Source: Oligoflexus sp. (GTDB lineage: Bacteria > Bdellovibrionota_B > Oligoflexia > Oligoflexales > Oligoflexaceae). Taken from it: 64,000 nucleotides of DNA. Made by a program: the position numbers and the translations under genes. Numbering within the stretch: the stretch's first letter is position 1; every line of letters begins with the position of its first letter. Below are positions 7,883-15,748 of the stretch, one piece after another. The notes beneath the pieces are model-generated. The model did not search any database and was not told where the DNA came from. It saw nothing but the letters and a program-made list of their open reading frames with translations. The stretch lies in assembly GCF_035712445.1 (NCBI RefSeq), contig NZ_DASTAT010000017.1:1-64000 (forward strand). The letters run 5' to 3'.

Positions 7883-8923
7883 TCAGACCAGAACTTCAAG
7901 TTCTTCAACAATTTTCTGGCAAAGGCTTGCAAAAGATTCTACGTCTTCTGCGTAAAGATCCAACGTGCGTCCTGTTTCTGAATTCGGATCGTGAGCTTGG
8001 TAACTTTCGTCAACAATCCCAAGGTTGTGGCCTATGACGTGGCGCTTTCGAGAAAGAATGTTTAGCTGGTTTCGTTCAACGTCCGTCATAACTCTATATG
8101 GATCATGACCCAATTCGTGGAAGAGTTTTTCAGCGCGTTCCGCATTCTGAAAAGCGTTCCCAACCTTCCTCTTTTTCTCCCATCTATCAGGATGACGTTT
8201 CTTCAAGATATAAAGAAAAACGGTTTTTTGGTACATTTCAAACGCAGACAAAACATCCTCATGGGCGTTTCCAAGGAGCCTATAAGCATATTCCCGTTGC
8301 CCCTCATGGCTTCTCGCTTCGGCGTCATTGATTTGCTGAGCAACCAATTCTAGCTCTCTGGAAAAATGCACCATGAGGTTTTTTGATCCACAATCGGGAC
8401 AGAATAGTCCAACGGCAAATATGCCGTACTTGCGGGTGCAATAGCTGCATGAAAGGTTCCGAAGCAAATCTTCGCGGTAGGCGCTTGGTTCTCGAACTGG
8501 AGGACTTATCAGCTTCATCTCCATCTTTATGAAGCTGTTTCTTTTTTGTACTCGGTTAAAATCTGCTGCCATTTTGGACAAGTAGTTGGTGATATCACGC
8601 TGCAAAGCTGCAGTAATCTTTCCTTTGGCATACTCGTGATCCACTGGATCTATAAAATCATGGTCGTCAGCATCAATCCCGCAGTAAGGGCAAGTGCAAC
8701 CACTGGTCCCCGGTTCCCTGCGTGGACTCAACGAGGCATCTTGGTTTGATGCGTCCCCAGATAAATCGCCAAGCAGGAAACGCCGTGGTGTGCAGCTGGC
8801 GTTCGGGCACCTCCTCAAGGTCATGCCTTCGGCACTTTTAGGTGCAGAGACAGAGACGGTCATTTTGTTGGAAAAGCCGGATTTGGAGAGTCTCCTGAGG
8901 TTTTTGAAATCTATTTTGCTCAC
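7883..8923 (-). CDS. Zinc-ribbon protein with C-terminal HEPN-like domain
   Basis: The protein has about 347 residues. The start is the GTG at 8923, which has an AGAGGTGA site five bases upstream and gives MSKIDFKNLRRLSKSGF. The N-terminal third contains cysteine pairs RRCPNASC and CTCPYCG, followed by CSYC and FCPDCGS. These look like two zinc ribbons. The C-terminal half is helical and holds RKRHVIGHNLGI, matching the R-x4-6-H signature of HEPN ribonuclease-like domains. HEPN proteins are frequent in toxin-antitoxin and phage-defence systems. A nucleic-acid-sensing plus RNase role is inferred from the domain pairing. Confidence 0.7.
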   Translation of the reverse strand: MSKIDFKNLRRLSKSGFSNKMTVSVSAPKSAEGMTLRRCPNASCTPRRFLLGDLSGDASNQDASLSPRREPGTSGCTCPYCGIDADDHDFIDPVDHEYAKGKITAALQRDITNYLSKMAADFNRVQKRNSFIKMEMKLISPPVREPSAYREDLLRNLSCSYCTRKYGIFAVGLFCPDCGSKNLMVHFSRELELVAQQINDAEARSHEGQREYAYRLLGNAHEDVLSAFEMYQKTVFLYILKKRHPDRWEKKRKVGNAFQNAERAEKLFHELGHDPYRVMTDVERNQLNILSRKRHVIGHNLGIVDESYQAHDPNSETGRTLDLYAEDVESFASLCQKIVEELEVLV

Positions 8924-9527
8924 TTGCTTCACCTCTTTGGCAACACCGACGGTTTTTTCGTGGCAGGCGTCCACTTTAAAAGGCGCCCTTCAGGGGTACA
9001 ACCATAAATCACCATAAAATGGATGGAGCATTCTCCAGGAAAGACGTTTAGATGATGTTTGGCAAAAATCCCTATCTGAATGCTATTTGTGGACCAATCG
9101 ACCATTAAAGCAGTCGCTGGCCAATATTCTCATCTTACTGATAGCTGCTAACTCCATGAGAGATTGCTTTTCACAGTAGCACTTGTATGTGTGGATCTGT
9201 TCATTAGGGTTCTGCTGGTTATTCACTCAACTTCAGAGGTGCGCCATGCAATCAAGCCCTTGTCGGGAAAAGTGGACTTCAGTCGGCATCGGCAGAACTA
9301 TGCCTTGGCCTCCAGTAGAGGTGAGAACGGACTTCCAGGGTTTTCTCGTTTGTCTTGCTGCCTGAGACTGACTCCAACCTGCCCACGCTTGCGGTTGAAC
9401 ATGACTCCAAGGGCATCAGTTCTGTGGAGTCGTTCAAAGCGCCGCGTGTTTGTTCAAAGCCACGAGTAAGCGGTCCAAATCAGGAACCTCAGGTCTGCTG
9501 AGGTGATCCGACTCAGCATCCAAATTA
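8924..9527. other. About 600-base non-coding stretch with a hairpin
   Basis: Short forward frames here (for example 9164-9469) have no ribosome binding site and an implausible composition. A 7-bp stem hairpin, ACCTCAG/CTGAGGT with a five-base loop, lies at 9488-9508. That is just downstream of the stop of the leftward gene at 9528-10133. It lacks a T-tract, so it is only a weak candidate terminator. Otherwise nothing was seen. Confidence 0.5.
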
Positions 9528-10133
9528 TCACATCTTGATTCCTGAGTTCCTGACTACTAAGGTCATGTCAAGCCCCCACTTAATGAGAAGTGACAGCATC
9601 TCAGATTCAGTGAGGCTATTTTTCTCTGCGAGTTTCTTCATTTGGATAGCACTGACATCGTCTAAAGAAACAACATACTTTGAAGAGGAGACTTGATTTT
9701 TTCTGCTGACAACGGGCATCCCTTTTGGGATCGGTTCACCGTTTGGCAAGACAACATATTTCATATGCCGAAGATGGTCAAACCAGCTTTCGGTTTCCGT
9801 ACCCGATGTGGTTCCAGCCCTCCGCATCAAATCAAAATATCCAGGACCAGGGACTTCCGTATTCTTTCCAACGACAACTGATGATCTCCAGGGTCGATCC
9901 AGGCTAACGTCTTCCGCAGTAAGCGCCATCAAAGCCAGTCCTAGACTCCGATGCCGAGGGTTATTGAGACCAAGACTGGCTGACAAACTCTCATAATCGA
10001 CGTAAGCGCGAGCGGATACAGCTTTATCCAATATGCTGCCTGTTTGTGTGATATATCCGGGCATCTTAAGCGTTTTGGGCAATTCCTTTGCCAGTTGGGT
10101 AAAAATCAACTTCACTTCTGCTGAAAATTCCAT
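9528..10133 (-). CDS. Hypothetical protein, possible DNA-binding C-terminus
   Basis: This 201-residue soluble protein has no recognised family. An AGGGG site lies about nine bases upstream of the ATG. The last 50 residues (SLDDVSAIQMKKLAEKNS, then a helix ending SLLIKWGLDM) read like a ribbon-helix-helix or small HTH-type module. The promoter region contains a perfect 12-bp palindrome touching the ribosome binding site, which suggests autoregulation by this or a neighbouring regulator. Divergent from the glycosylase-like gene at 10,437. Confidence 0.65.
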   Translation of the reverse strand: MEFSAEVKLIFTQLAKELPKTLKMPGYITQTGSILDKAVSARAYVDYESLSASLGLNNPRHRSLGLALMALTAEDVSLDRPWRSSVVVGKNTEVPGPGYFDLMRRAGTTSGTETESWFDHLRHMKYVVLPNGEPIPKGMPVVSRKNQVSSSKYVVSLDDVSAIQMKKLAEKNSLTESEMLSLLIKWGLDMTLVVRNSGIKM

Positions 10134-10144
10134 TTCTATTTACC

Positions 10145-10156
10145 CCTAAATTTAGG
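10145..10156. promoter_or_regulatory. Palindromic operator candidate CCTAAATTTAGG
   Basis: A perfect 12-bp palindrome sits directly upstream of the leftward gene ending at 10133 and overlaps its ribosome binding site. Read on the minus strand it extends to TATACGCCTAAATTTAGG. A related copy in opposite orientation, TATAACGCCTAATTTATA, lies at 10235-10252 in the same AT-rich divergent intergenic region. Two such sites between divergent genes suggest a shared repressor. Confidence 0.45.
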
Positions 10157-10436
10157 CGTATAATGATTCTAATATACTTCCGATCATGATTGTGTCAATC
10201 GGGAAAAATTCTTTGATATTATTGTATTATTTTATATAACGCCTAATTTATAATTTTTTTGAGAAAACCATAGACATTTTTTTAAGGCCGTTTTACTTTG
10301 CAGCGGCTTGTCCGCCGAGGAATGGAACAAGCGTTTTAACACCTTGCCCAGGAGTTGTAGAACGCTGTGTGGCAACGGGAATACCAGAGGATGAATTTCG
10401 CCGCTACGTCGTGCAACCCTCATAAACGGAAACGAA

Positions 10437-11333
10437 ATGCCAAGGGAAACCCTTCTTTTTCTAATCGATGACTACTGGGTAAACATAAAGTGCCGGAGAA
10501 GCCTAAACTCACTTCTTGGCGAAAAACAATATCTCAATGCAACGCTTCACCTGATTGAATATGCCTACGAACGAAACATATCTGGGGCAGCCAAAAGGTA
10601 TCGTGAAATTGCGAGTGACGCTGTGAAACGCCACCTTACCGGTCGGCAGAGATGGTCCGAAGGTTCTGAGGAGAAGCTGTGGAAAGCCTTTGAATCGCGT
10701 TGTAAAAAGCCAGCTGGTAACAGAAAGGCAATCAAGCGAAATCCTTTAGTAGACCCTCTCCGCCCCAGTTCAAAGACCAAGGTGAATCTGATAACGTTCA
10801 TATGGAATCTGAAGGAAGACAATACTGTGGCAAGCTGGGCATTCAGCCTTATATCTGCGGGGAAAGCCAGAGAGGCTTACCGAAAGCTGAAAACAATATA
10901 TGGAATTCGGCACAAAATCGCAGCGTTCTATCTGCGGGATATTTTTTGGCTAGGCCATTCTTTAAATCCCCCTTTGAAAATGAAAAACCCTGTAGACGCC
11001 AAGTATTTGCAGCCTATTGATGTTTGGATACTGCGGGCGACGAAGGCCCTTGGGGTAAAGAATCCATCAAGGCAGGACTGTATTGAAGCCATGCTTGCGA
11101 TTGAAAAAGAATACAATCTGCCGTTTGGTGGTGCAAATATTGCATTTTGGAATCTCGGGGCCACTTATATTGGTAACGAGAAGGACTTTAAGGTAGTAGT
11201 GAGCCAGCTGTTTGGAAAACAAAACCATTCAGATACTTCGAGAGTGGAAAACGCTATCCAGTACATGAAACGCGTTTCAAAGTTTGAAAAGCATATTTCT
11301 GACTCTTTTGCGCGAAAAAGGTTGTCCATCTAA
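10437..11333 (+). CDS. HhH-GPD DNA glycosylase-like protein
   Basis: The 298-residue protein has a central helix-hairpin-helix-like stretch (LKTIYGIRHKIAAFYLRDI, residues 151-169). It is followed by YLQPIDVWILRATKALGV (190-207), where D195 aligns with the catalytic Asp of the VDTHVxR motif of HhH-GPD base-excision glycosylases. No C-terminal Fe-S cysteine loop is present. The first 120 residues are basic and unrecognised. Family members remove damaged or modified bases from DNA. Here it precedes a small unknown gene and a PD-(D/E)XK-like nuclease gene, so it may act on modified foreign DNA. That role is inferred; the fold assignment is moderately secure. Confidence 0.6.
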   Translation: MPRETLLFLIDDYWVNIKCRRSLNSLLGEKQYLNATLHLIEYAYERNISGAAKRYREIASDAVKRHLTGRQRWSEGSEEKLWKAFESRCKKPAGNRKAIKRNPLVDPLRPSSKTKVNLITFIWNLKEDNTVASWAFSLISAGKAREAYRKLKTIYGIRHKIAAFYLRDIFWLGHSLNPPLKMKNPVDAKYLQPIDVWILRATKALGVKNPSRQDCIEAMLAIEKEYNLPFGGANIAFWNLGATYIGNEKDFKVVVSQLFGKQNHSDTSRVENAIQYMKRVSKFEKHISDSFARKRLSI

Positions 11334-11381
11334 ATTCCGTCTGAATCCAGCTGTAACAACTTCCAGAAGGGACCTAGAACA

Positions 11382-11744
11382 GTGCCTATCGTCATTCCAG
11401 AAGTGGACCAAATGGCTGCTGACCTTGGCCAGGACCTCCTGCTGGTCGATTTCCAGTCAGAATCCGACAAGCGCAAGTATACTTATAATCGGGATGCCCG
11501 CGACCTGTTCTTGGCTTGGCTGAAGCAGCACCCGCAAATCCGTTTCAAAGAGGCTTATCCACCACTTGATCCCGGAATCATCATCTGTCCTTATCCCGGC
11601 ACCATAGCGGTCGTGGCCTGCAAAGAAAAGCAGCCAGACATCTATTCATTGGTGGTCAAAGCATGGGAGAACCCGGACGGCACTCCAAAGCATCCACCTA
11701 CCGTGCTGTATATCGTTGAAAAAGGTTTTCGCACGAAGAGGTAG
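11382..11744 (+). CDS. Hypothetical protein next to the glycosylase-like gene
   Basis: This 120-residue protein begins at a GTG preceded by an AGAAGGGA site nine bases upstream. It has alternating hydrophobic strands (DLLLVDF, GIIICPYPGTIAVVACK, TVLYIVEKGF) around a charged helix, suggesting a small alpha/beta fold. No family was recognised. It lies 48 bases downstream of the HhH-GPD-like gene and about 240 bases before the nuclease-like gene, so it may be part of the same locus. Confidence 0.65.
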   Translation: MPIVIPEVDQMAADLGQDLLLVDFQSESDKRKYTYNRDARDLFLAWLKQHPQIRFKEAYPPLDPGIIICPYPGTIAVVACKEKQPDIYSLVVKAWENPDGTPKHPPTVLYIVEKGFRTKR

Positions 11745-11984
11745 AATGCCCTTGAAGAGCGATAGGAACCGACATCTTTGATCGCTCAACTTTTCCAAAA
11801 ATGGAAGATCATTCATGGGCGCAGGCTTGCGCTATAAATATGGGCATTCAGCTTTCCTGTCTGAATGGGCGTTCCTTAAGTGAAGCCGTGAATGAATGAG
11901 TTCTAAAGGCTGTCGGATGTGATATCCGTATCCAGCTTTCCAAAGCGGTTTATGCTAAAATATCGAATAAGGACTGTACTCAGC

Positions 11985-12665
11985 ATGCTGAAAAAAGAAG
12001 ATCTGCTCATTAACATTGGGACATGTCTTGAAAAGAATCTCGTCTCCGAGGAAAAACGCCGCAAAGTGATATCACGAATCGCAGCAGGTGCAGCATTTGA
12101 GTCTTGGCTATCAATTGAAACTCGACTGGCAATCGAAGAAAATCGAGTTGAACTTCAGCTTGATAGCATAATCGAAAACCATGGTCATTCACACTTTCGC
12201 TTTGGCGTCGATAATGAGCTAGCGAAAGTGGATCTTGGTATAGTCGAATATTCTTCCAAACCAATGAACTGGGATTGGCTGCTAGCATTAGAGTTTAAGT
12301 TGTTGCACAACAACAAGAATTGGCCGAAGCAGTGTGCTGGAATTTTTTCCGATATTTTCCCAGATCCATCGTCCAAGAAAGCGGAAATCATGCCTCGGAT
12401 GGGGCGTTTCGCTATTGTTGGGGTTGTAGGCAAAGTATACCTGGAATTCGCAGGTGGTTATCCAGGACAAAGATCCGACCTTGAAGAATGGGAAAAGGAA
12501 GTCTGGTCTCATCTCTATTCCCTGACAGACAGTTTTGGAAATAAGTTGAAGAGTCTATGGTCCAGCCACAAATTTAGACTGGATGGCTCTGATTTTCTGG
12601 TCAAACCGACTGATGTCCAGCACTTTTTTCAATTTCATATCATCGGATCGGCAGCACCCGATTAA
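11985..12665 (+). CDS. PD-(D/E)XK nuclease-like protein
   Basis: The protein has 226 residues from the ATG at 11985, preceded at a distance by AAGGACTG. Upstream in-frame starts at 11952 (ATG) and 11919 (GTG) are possible. Residues 80-107 contain D83 in AKVDLGIVEY and E103-x-K105 in LALEFKLLHN, with about 20 residues between. This fits the PD-(D/E)XK restriction-nuclease core, and a glutamate-bearing helix (FESWLSIETR) precedes it. It is not similar to a named restriction enzyme that I know. Together with the glycosylase-like gene it suggests a two-enzyme DNA-attack or repair locus (inferred). Confidence 0.55.
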   Translation: MLKKEDLLINIGTCLEKNLVSEEKRRKVISRIAAGAAFESWLSIETRLAIEENRVELQLDSIIENHGHSHFRFGVDNELAKVDLGIVEYSSKPMNWDWLLALEFKLLHNNKNWPKQCAGIFSDIFPDPSSKKAEIMPRMGRFAIVGVVGKVYLEFAGGYPGQRSDLEEWEKEVWSHLYSLTDSFGNKLKSLWSSHKFRLDGSDFLVKPTDVQHFFQFHIIGSAAPD

Positions 12666-12979
12666 CCTGTCACTCAGAGATCTTTTCAATGGTTGAACGG
12701 TGTCCAGCCCGGAATCCTTTGGTTGCGGACAGCGTTTGCCGAATGCTTTCTGGTAGGACTATGATCGCTGCTACAACCCCTAAAAAACAAGTGTCGGCTA
12801 CCGCTCTGAAAAAACGTATCGCCCGACAGCAGCCGAGCGACACGATGAGGTGGGATTGTCATTACAGACAAAAGGATTCAGCAGCCGCTCCGGTTGGAAG
12901 CGACCAGCAGAGATCGAACTGTTTTTTTACCTTAGCGAGGAGTGCGGCGGACGCACAGAGATCCACTCGCATCTTTCAT
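12666..12979. other. Intergenic stretch between convergent genes
   Basis: About 310 bases between the nuclease-like gene and the convergent beta-barrel gene. Overlapping short frames on both strands (12689-13039 plus, 12686-12871 minus) have no ribosome binding sites, and one runs into the beta-barrel gene. No terminator with a T-tract was found. Confidence 0.5.
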
Positions 12980-13681
12980 TCAGAAAATGAAGCTCAAATT
13001 CCCCAGCAGAAGCGTGGCTCCGACATCCGTCGCCTTTGATTTGGCATCTCTGATCAGCGATTTCACCCCTGAATAGTATCGGGACGGGTCAGCTTCATCA
13101 GTCGTCAGCCAGGAATCCTCCGGCTCGTCATATTTGTGCAGAACCTTTCCGTGTGATGAGAAAGGAACGGATATCCCAAGCCAATCGACTCCGGCTTTGT
13201 ACCAGCTGCCAGACCAGTAGTTCCCGATGCCTGCGTACAGGCTATAAACAGTGCTATCGACTTTGACCTGACCACGTCGCATGAGGTTCTGCTTATCGCT
13301 GATGTCGATCCGCCCTACGCTTTTCTTTTGATCCAGTGCGCCGGTAACGGAGAGGGTTTCAAGCACGCGGTACCGGCCAAAGGCTGACAATTCATCGGAA
13401 CGGGTTTCGCTTCCTTCAAAATAAAGGCGTGTAGACTTGAAATCTTTTTTATACGAATCCACGTCCTCTTCCAAACCGGAAAACCACCTGACGCCTGCAG
13501 TGAAACGATCAGAAACGTCCGCAGATAGCCCAAGGCCAGCGCCGACTGCGGAGTTGTAGACACCCAGGTATGCGTCGGGGGACAAAGTGATGTGCTTGTT
13601 GGTCTCGATGTCAGTGCTTCTACCTTCTGATGCCATGACTACAAGCGATACAAGAGCTATAACAATTTTTGAAGCTTTCAC
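12980..13681 (-). CDS. Outer-membrane beta-barrel protein at the end of the toxin locus
   Basis: This 233-residue protein has an N-terminal signal peptide (MKASKIVIALVSLVVMASEG). It continues with alternating amphipathic strands such as YLGVYNSAVGAGLGLSADV, RFTAGVRWFSG and YSLYAGIGNYWSG. It ends in a hydrophobic strand with terminal phenylalanine (LLLGNLSFIF), the usual BAM recognition signature. It starts about 70 bases after the immunity gene and is read in the same direction, so it may be the last gene of the toxin operon. An export, anchoring or receptor role in that system is plausible but unproven. Confidence 0.75.
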   Translation of the reverse strand: MKASKIVIALVSLVVMASEGRSTDIETNKHITLSPDAYLGVYNSAVGAGLGLSADVSDRFTAGVRWFSGLEEDVDSYKKDFKSTRLYFEGSETRSDELSAFGRYRVLETLSVTGALDQKKSVGRIDISDKQNLMRRGQVKVDSTVYSLYAGIGNYWSGSWYKAGVDWLGISVPFSSHGKVLHKYDEPEDSWLTTDEADPSRYYSGVKSLIRDAKSKATDVGATLLLGNLSFIF

Positions 13682-13752
13682 GGAAGACCATCCTGCTCAG
13701 GGCATCATTGCGAGAACGATGCCCAACAATTTATTATTCGATTCGGGATTGT

Positions 13753-13968
13753 TCACAGCAGTATTGGCTTCGCACGCTCATCCGCTTCCTTGAGGATCTG
13801 TTCTGGAGTTAGATCTCGCTTATCCCAAAAGATAAGATCGGAGGCTTCTGGATATGCAGTGCTTAAGTAATTCATCATCTCCTGGTTTTTTGCATCAGAA
13901 CCGTATCCGCCGTTCTGAAATTTTTTCACGATTTCGAGACATTCACTGTAGGATGGTTTATTTGCCAT
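13753..13968 (-). CDS. Colicin-E-type (Im-like) immunity protein
   Basis: This 71-residue protein matches the DNase-colicin immunity family: an N-terminal helix with YSECLEIVKKF, an acidic loop region, then YPEASDLIFWDKRDLTPEQI. The last segment corresponds to the conserved HPSGSDLIYYP helix III of Im7/Im9 that plugs the DNase. Members are about 85 residues, so this one is short at the C-terminus. Its start overlaps the 3' end of the toxin gene by 11 bases, the classical arrangement that ensures immunity is made with toxin. It should bind and neutralise the HNH domain of the upstream gene product. Confidence 0.85.
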   Translation of the reverse strand: MANKPSYSECLEIVKKFQNGGYGSDAKNQEMMNYLSTAYPEASDLIFWDKRDLTPEQILKEADERAKPILL

Positions 13969-15748
13969 AATGGTAAACTCTCTCCAATATTTCTTTGTGA
14001 AATCGTGGCGTGACTATCGCCATATTACTCATATCGTAAACACTGCCACCAACCCGAATCGGTGTGATATGGTGTATTTCATAAAGTCCTCGTTCACCGA
14101 CGGCTTGAGTTTTTGCTGCGAATGGAGCGTTCCCGCCAGCCATCAGCGTCTTATTGGAATTAGAGAATTCATTCGCATACTTTGTCTCGGAAACCGCCGT
14201 CCAAAACTTCTCACGAAACTGATCGAAATCTTTAAATGACTTACCTTCAAGTTTCGCGGCCACTTCCTGAGGAATCAGGCCAGCATTCCCTTGAGTTCCT
14301 CGCATCATTTTCTCGGAGTTATACAGCGGCCTGGAATTCGTCGCAACACCAGGGGTCTTTCTTGGTCCCTTCGCGGATAAGTCAGCGGTTTCTTTAGCCG
14401 CGCTAACTGTGTCAATGCCTTTGGCGACGCTTCCACCCTGATCAACGCCCTGCGCAACAACCATTAAGTCTTTGATATCGTCGACGGACCTGGCTCCAGT
14501 CTTTGCGGCAGCTTCCAGAACTTCCACGGCTTCTTTACCAGCCTGTGTGATCTTTTCGCTTTCCTGGGCTGTTTTGGCTGTCGTAGCCATCACGCCGATC
14601 ATGTTCCCGGCTTTTGCGAGTGCGCCAAATTTGGCAATTCCACCCGTAAGGGCACCTGCGATTGCCATCCCGCGCTCGAACTTCGTCAGTTCCTTGCCGG
14701 TAAGCAGGTTTTTGCCGGTAATGGATTCATAAACGTCTTTTGCCCAGCCCACGCCTGGTGTCAGCGATAATGCAGCATCGGCTGCGGCCATCCCAATTTC
14801 GTACCAAGCGTTGCCTTCAACGACATTTCCGGCTCTGTAGCTGATTTCAGCCTCATCGAGCGCCGCATCTCCAAAATCAAGAAGTGTTTTTCGCACCCCG
14901 TAGTCGGCTGCATTGGGGTCAAGTTTTCCTCTCGCATATTCCAGGTATTTTCGCCCGTTCGCCACTTTCTGATGTTCAGGATAGATACCATCACCGCGTC
15001 CTTTGCCCATTCCATCAAACACAGATGGATCTGGAGTTGGAATACCGTCGAGAATTCCGCGCGTGCGGGTGTTGTAACGTCCGCGAAATTCTTCCAAGTC
15101 TTTCTCGCGCGAAGCAATGCCAAACTCTTTCCAACTCTCTTCCAGTAAACCCCAGCTTTCCTCAGCAGACCGCCTGTCGTCTGCAACGGCAACGCCATAA
15201 CCTTCAGCCTGTGCCCAGAGGTTTTGCATTTCATTGAGGAGACGCTTGGCCTCGCGCTTCTTGCGTCGATTCTCTGCATTATTGCCGTTCAGTTCATTTT
15301 TAAGGCCATCCCAGCCTTTACCGATTTCGTGCCCCCAATGGGATAATGTGTCACCAACACCTTTGAGAGTACCGCCGCTGCCGCCATTGCCAGGCCCGTG
15401 TCCAGGATCATTCTCGGGGTTCAGTCCACTTCCACCCAAACCACCAGGACAATTTGCAGCACCATCGCACGCATCATTCGCTGGCTGGGTGGAGTTATCG
15501 TCATTGCCAGAGCCGTTCTCTGAACCAGACCCGGGCCTGGAGGTGCCGCCCGGATTCGGATTGTCTTTGTGGCAATCAATCGGGACAATCGTCCCAGTGC
15601 AGTAGTTTGTACTACTTTCTTTTGTTACATGGATGCTGCATGAACCTTTCGGGCAGTGTTTATCATAGTCGGCCTGATCCGCCGGAGTCCATGCTCTGCA
15701 TGAAACGATTGAGAGCAGAAAAGTCATCAATATCAGCAATTGTTTCAC
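13958..15748 (-). CDS. Predicted lipoprotein polymorphic toxin with colicin-E-type HNH DNase
   Basis: This 596-residue protein begins MKQLLILMTFLLSIVSC, a short type II signal peptide with lipobox IVSC at residue 17. Next come a small Cys-rich segment, a Gly/Asn/Ser-rich linker (about 60-130), a charged helical region, and a pre-toxin TG-like segment around SLTPGVGWAKDVYESITG (about 335-375). The C-terminal about 100 residues match DNase colicins E7/E9: FREKFW, APFAAKTQAVGERG, then HHITPIRVGGSVYDMSN with His559-His560 and a later His584. The colicin ligand three residues further on is Leu here; the terminal YHYG histidine probably replaces it. The product is expected to kill related cells by chromosomal DNA cleavage. 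Confidence 0.88.
   Translation of the reverse strand: MKQLLILMTFLLSIVSCRAWTPADQADYDKHCPKGSCSIHVTKESSTNYCTGTIVPIDCHKDNPNPGGTSRPGSGSENGSGNDDNSTQPANDACDGAANCPGGLGGSGLNPENDPGHGPGNGGSGGTLKGVGDTLSHWGHEIGKGWDGLKNELNGNNAENRRKKREAKRLLNEMQNLWAQAEGYGVAVADDRRSAEESWGLLEESWKEFGIASREKDLEEFRGRYNTRTRGILDGIPTPDPSVFDGMGKGRGDGIYPEHQKVANGRKYLEYARGKLDPNAADYGVRKTLLDFGDAALDEAEISYRAGNVVEGNAWYEIGMAAADAALSLTPGVGWAKDVYESITGKNLLTGKELTKFERGMAIAGALTGGIAKFGALAKAGNMIGVMATTAKTAQESEKITQAGKEAVEVLEAAAKTGARSVDDIKDLMVVAQGVDQGGSVAKGIDTVSAAKETADLSAKGPRKTPGVATNSRPLYNSEKMMRGTQGNAGLIPQEVAAKLEGKSFKDFDQFREKFWTAVSETKYANEFSNSNKTLMAGGNAPFAAKTQAVGERGLYEIHHITPIRVGGSVYDMSNMAIVTPRFHKEILERVYHYGK

Noticed and set aside
9164..9469. Forward ORF of 101 codons with a hydrophobic start
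   Set aside because: No ribosome binding site; the product is rich in Ser/Arg/Leu, typical of non-coding sequence; no motif.
12689..13039. Forward ORF of 116 codons between the nuclease-like gene and the beta-barrel gene
   Set aside because: It runs antisense into the well-supported beta-barrel gene, lacks a ribosome binding site and has a biased Ser/Arg/Gln composition.
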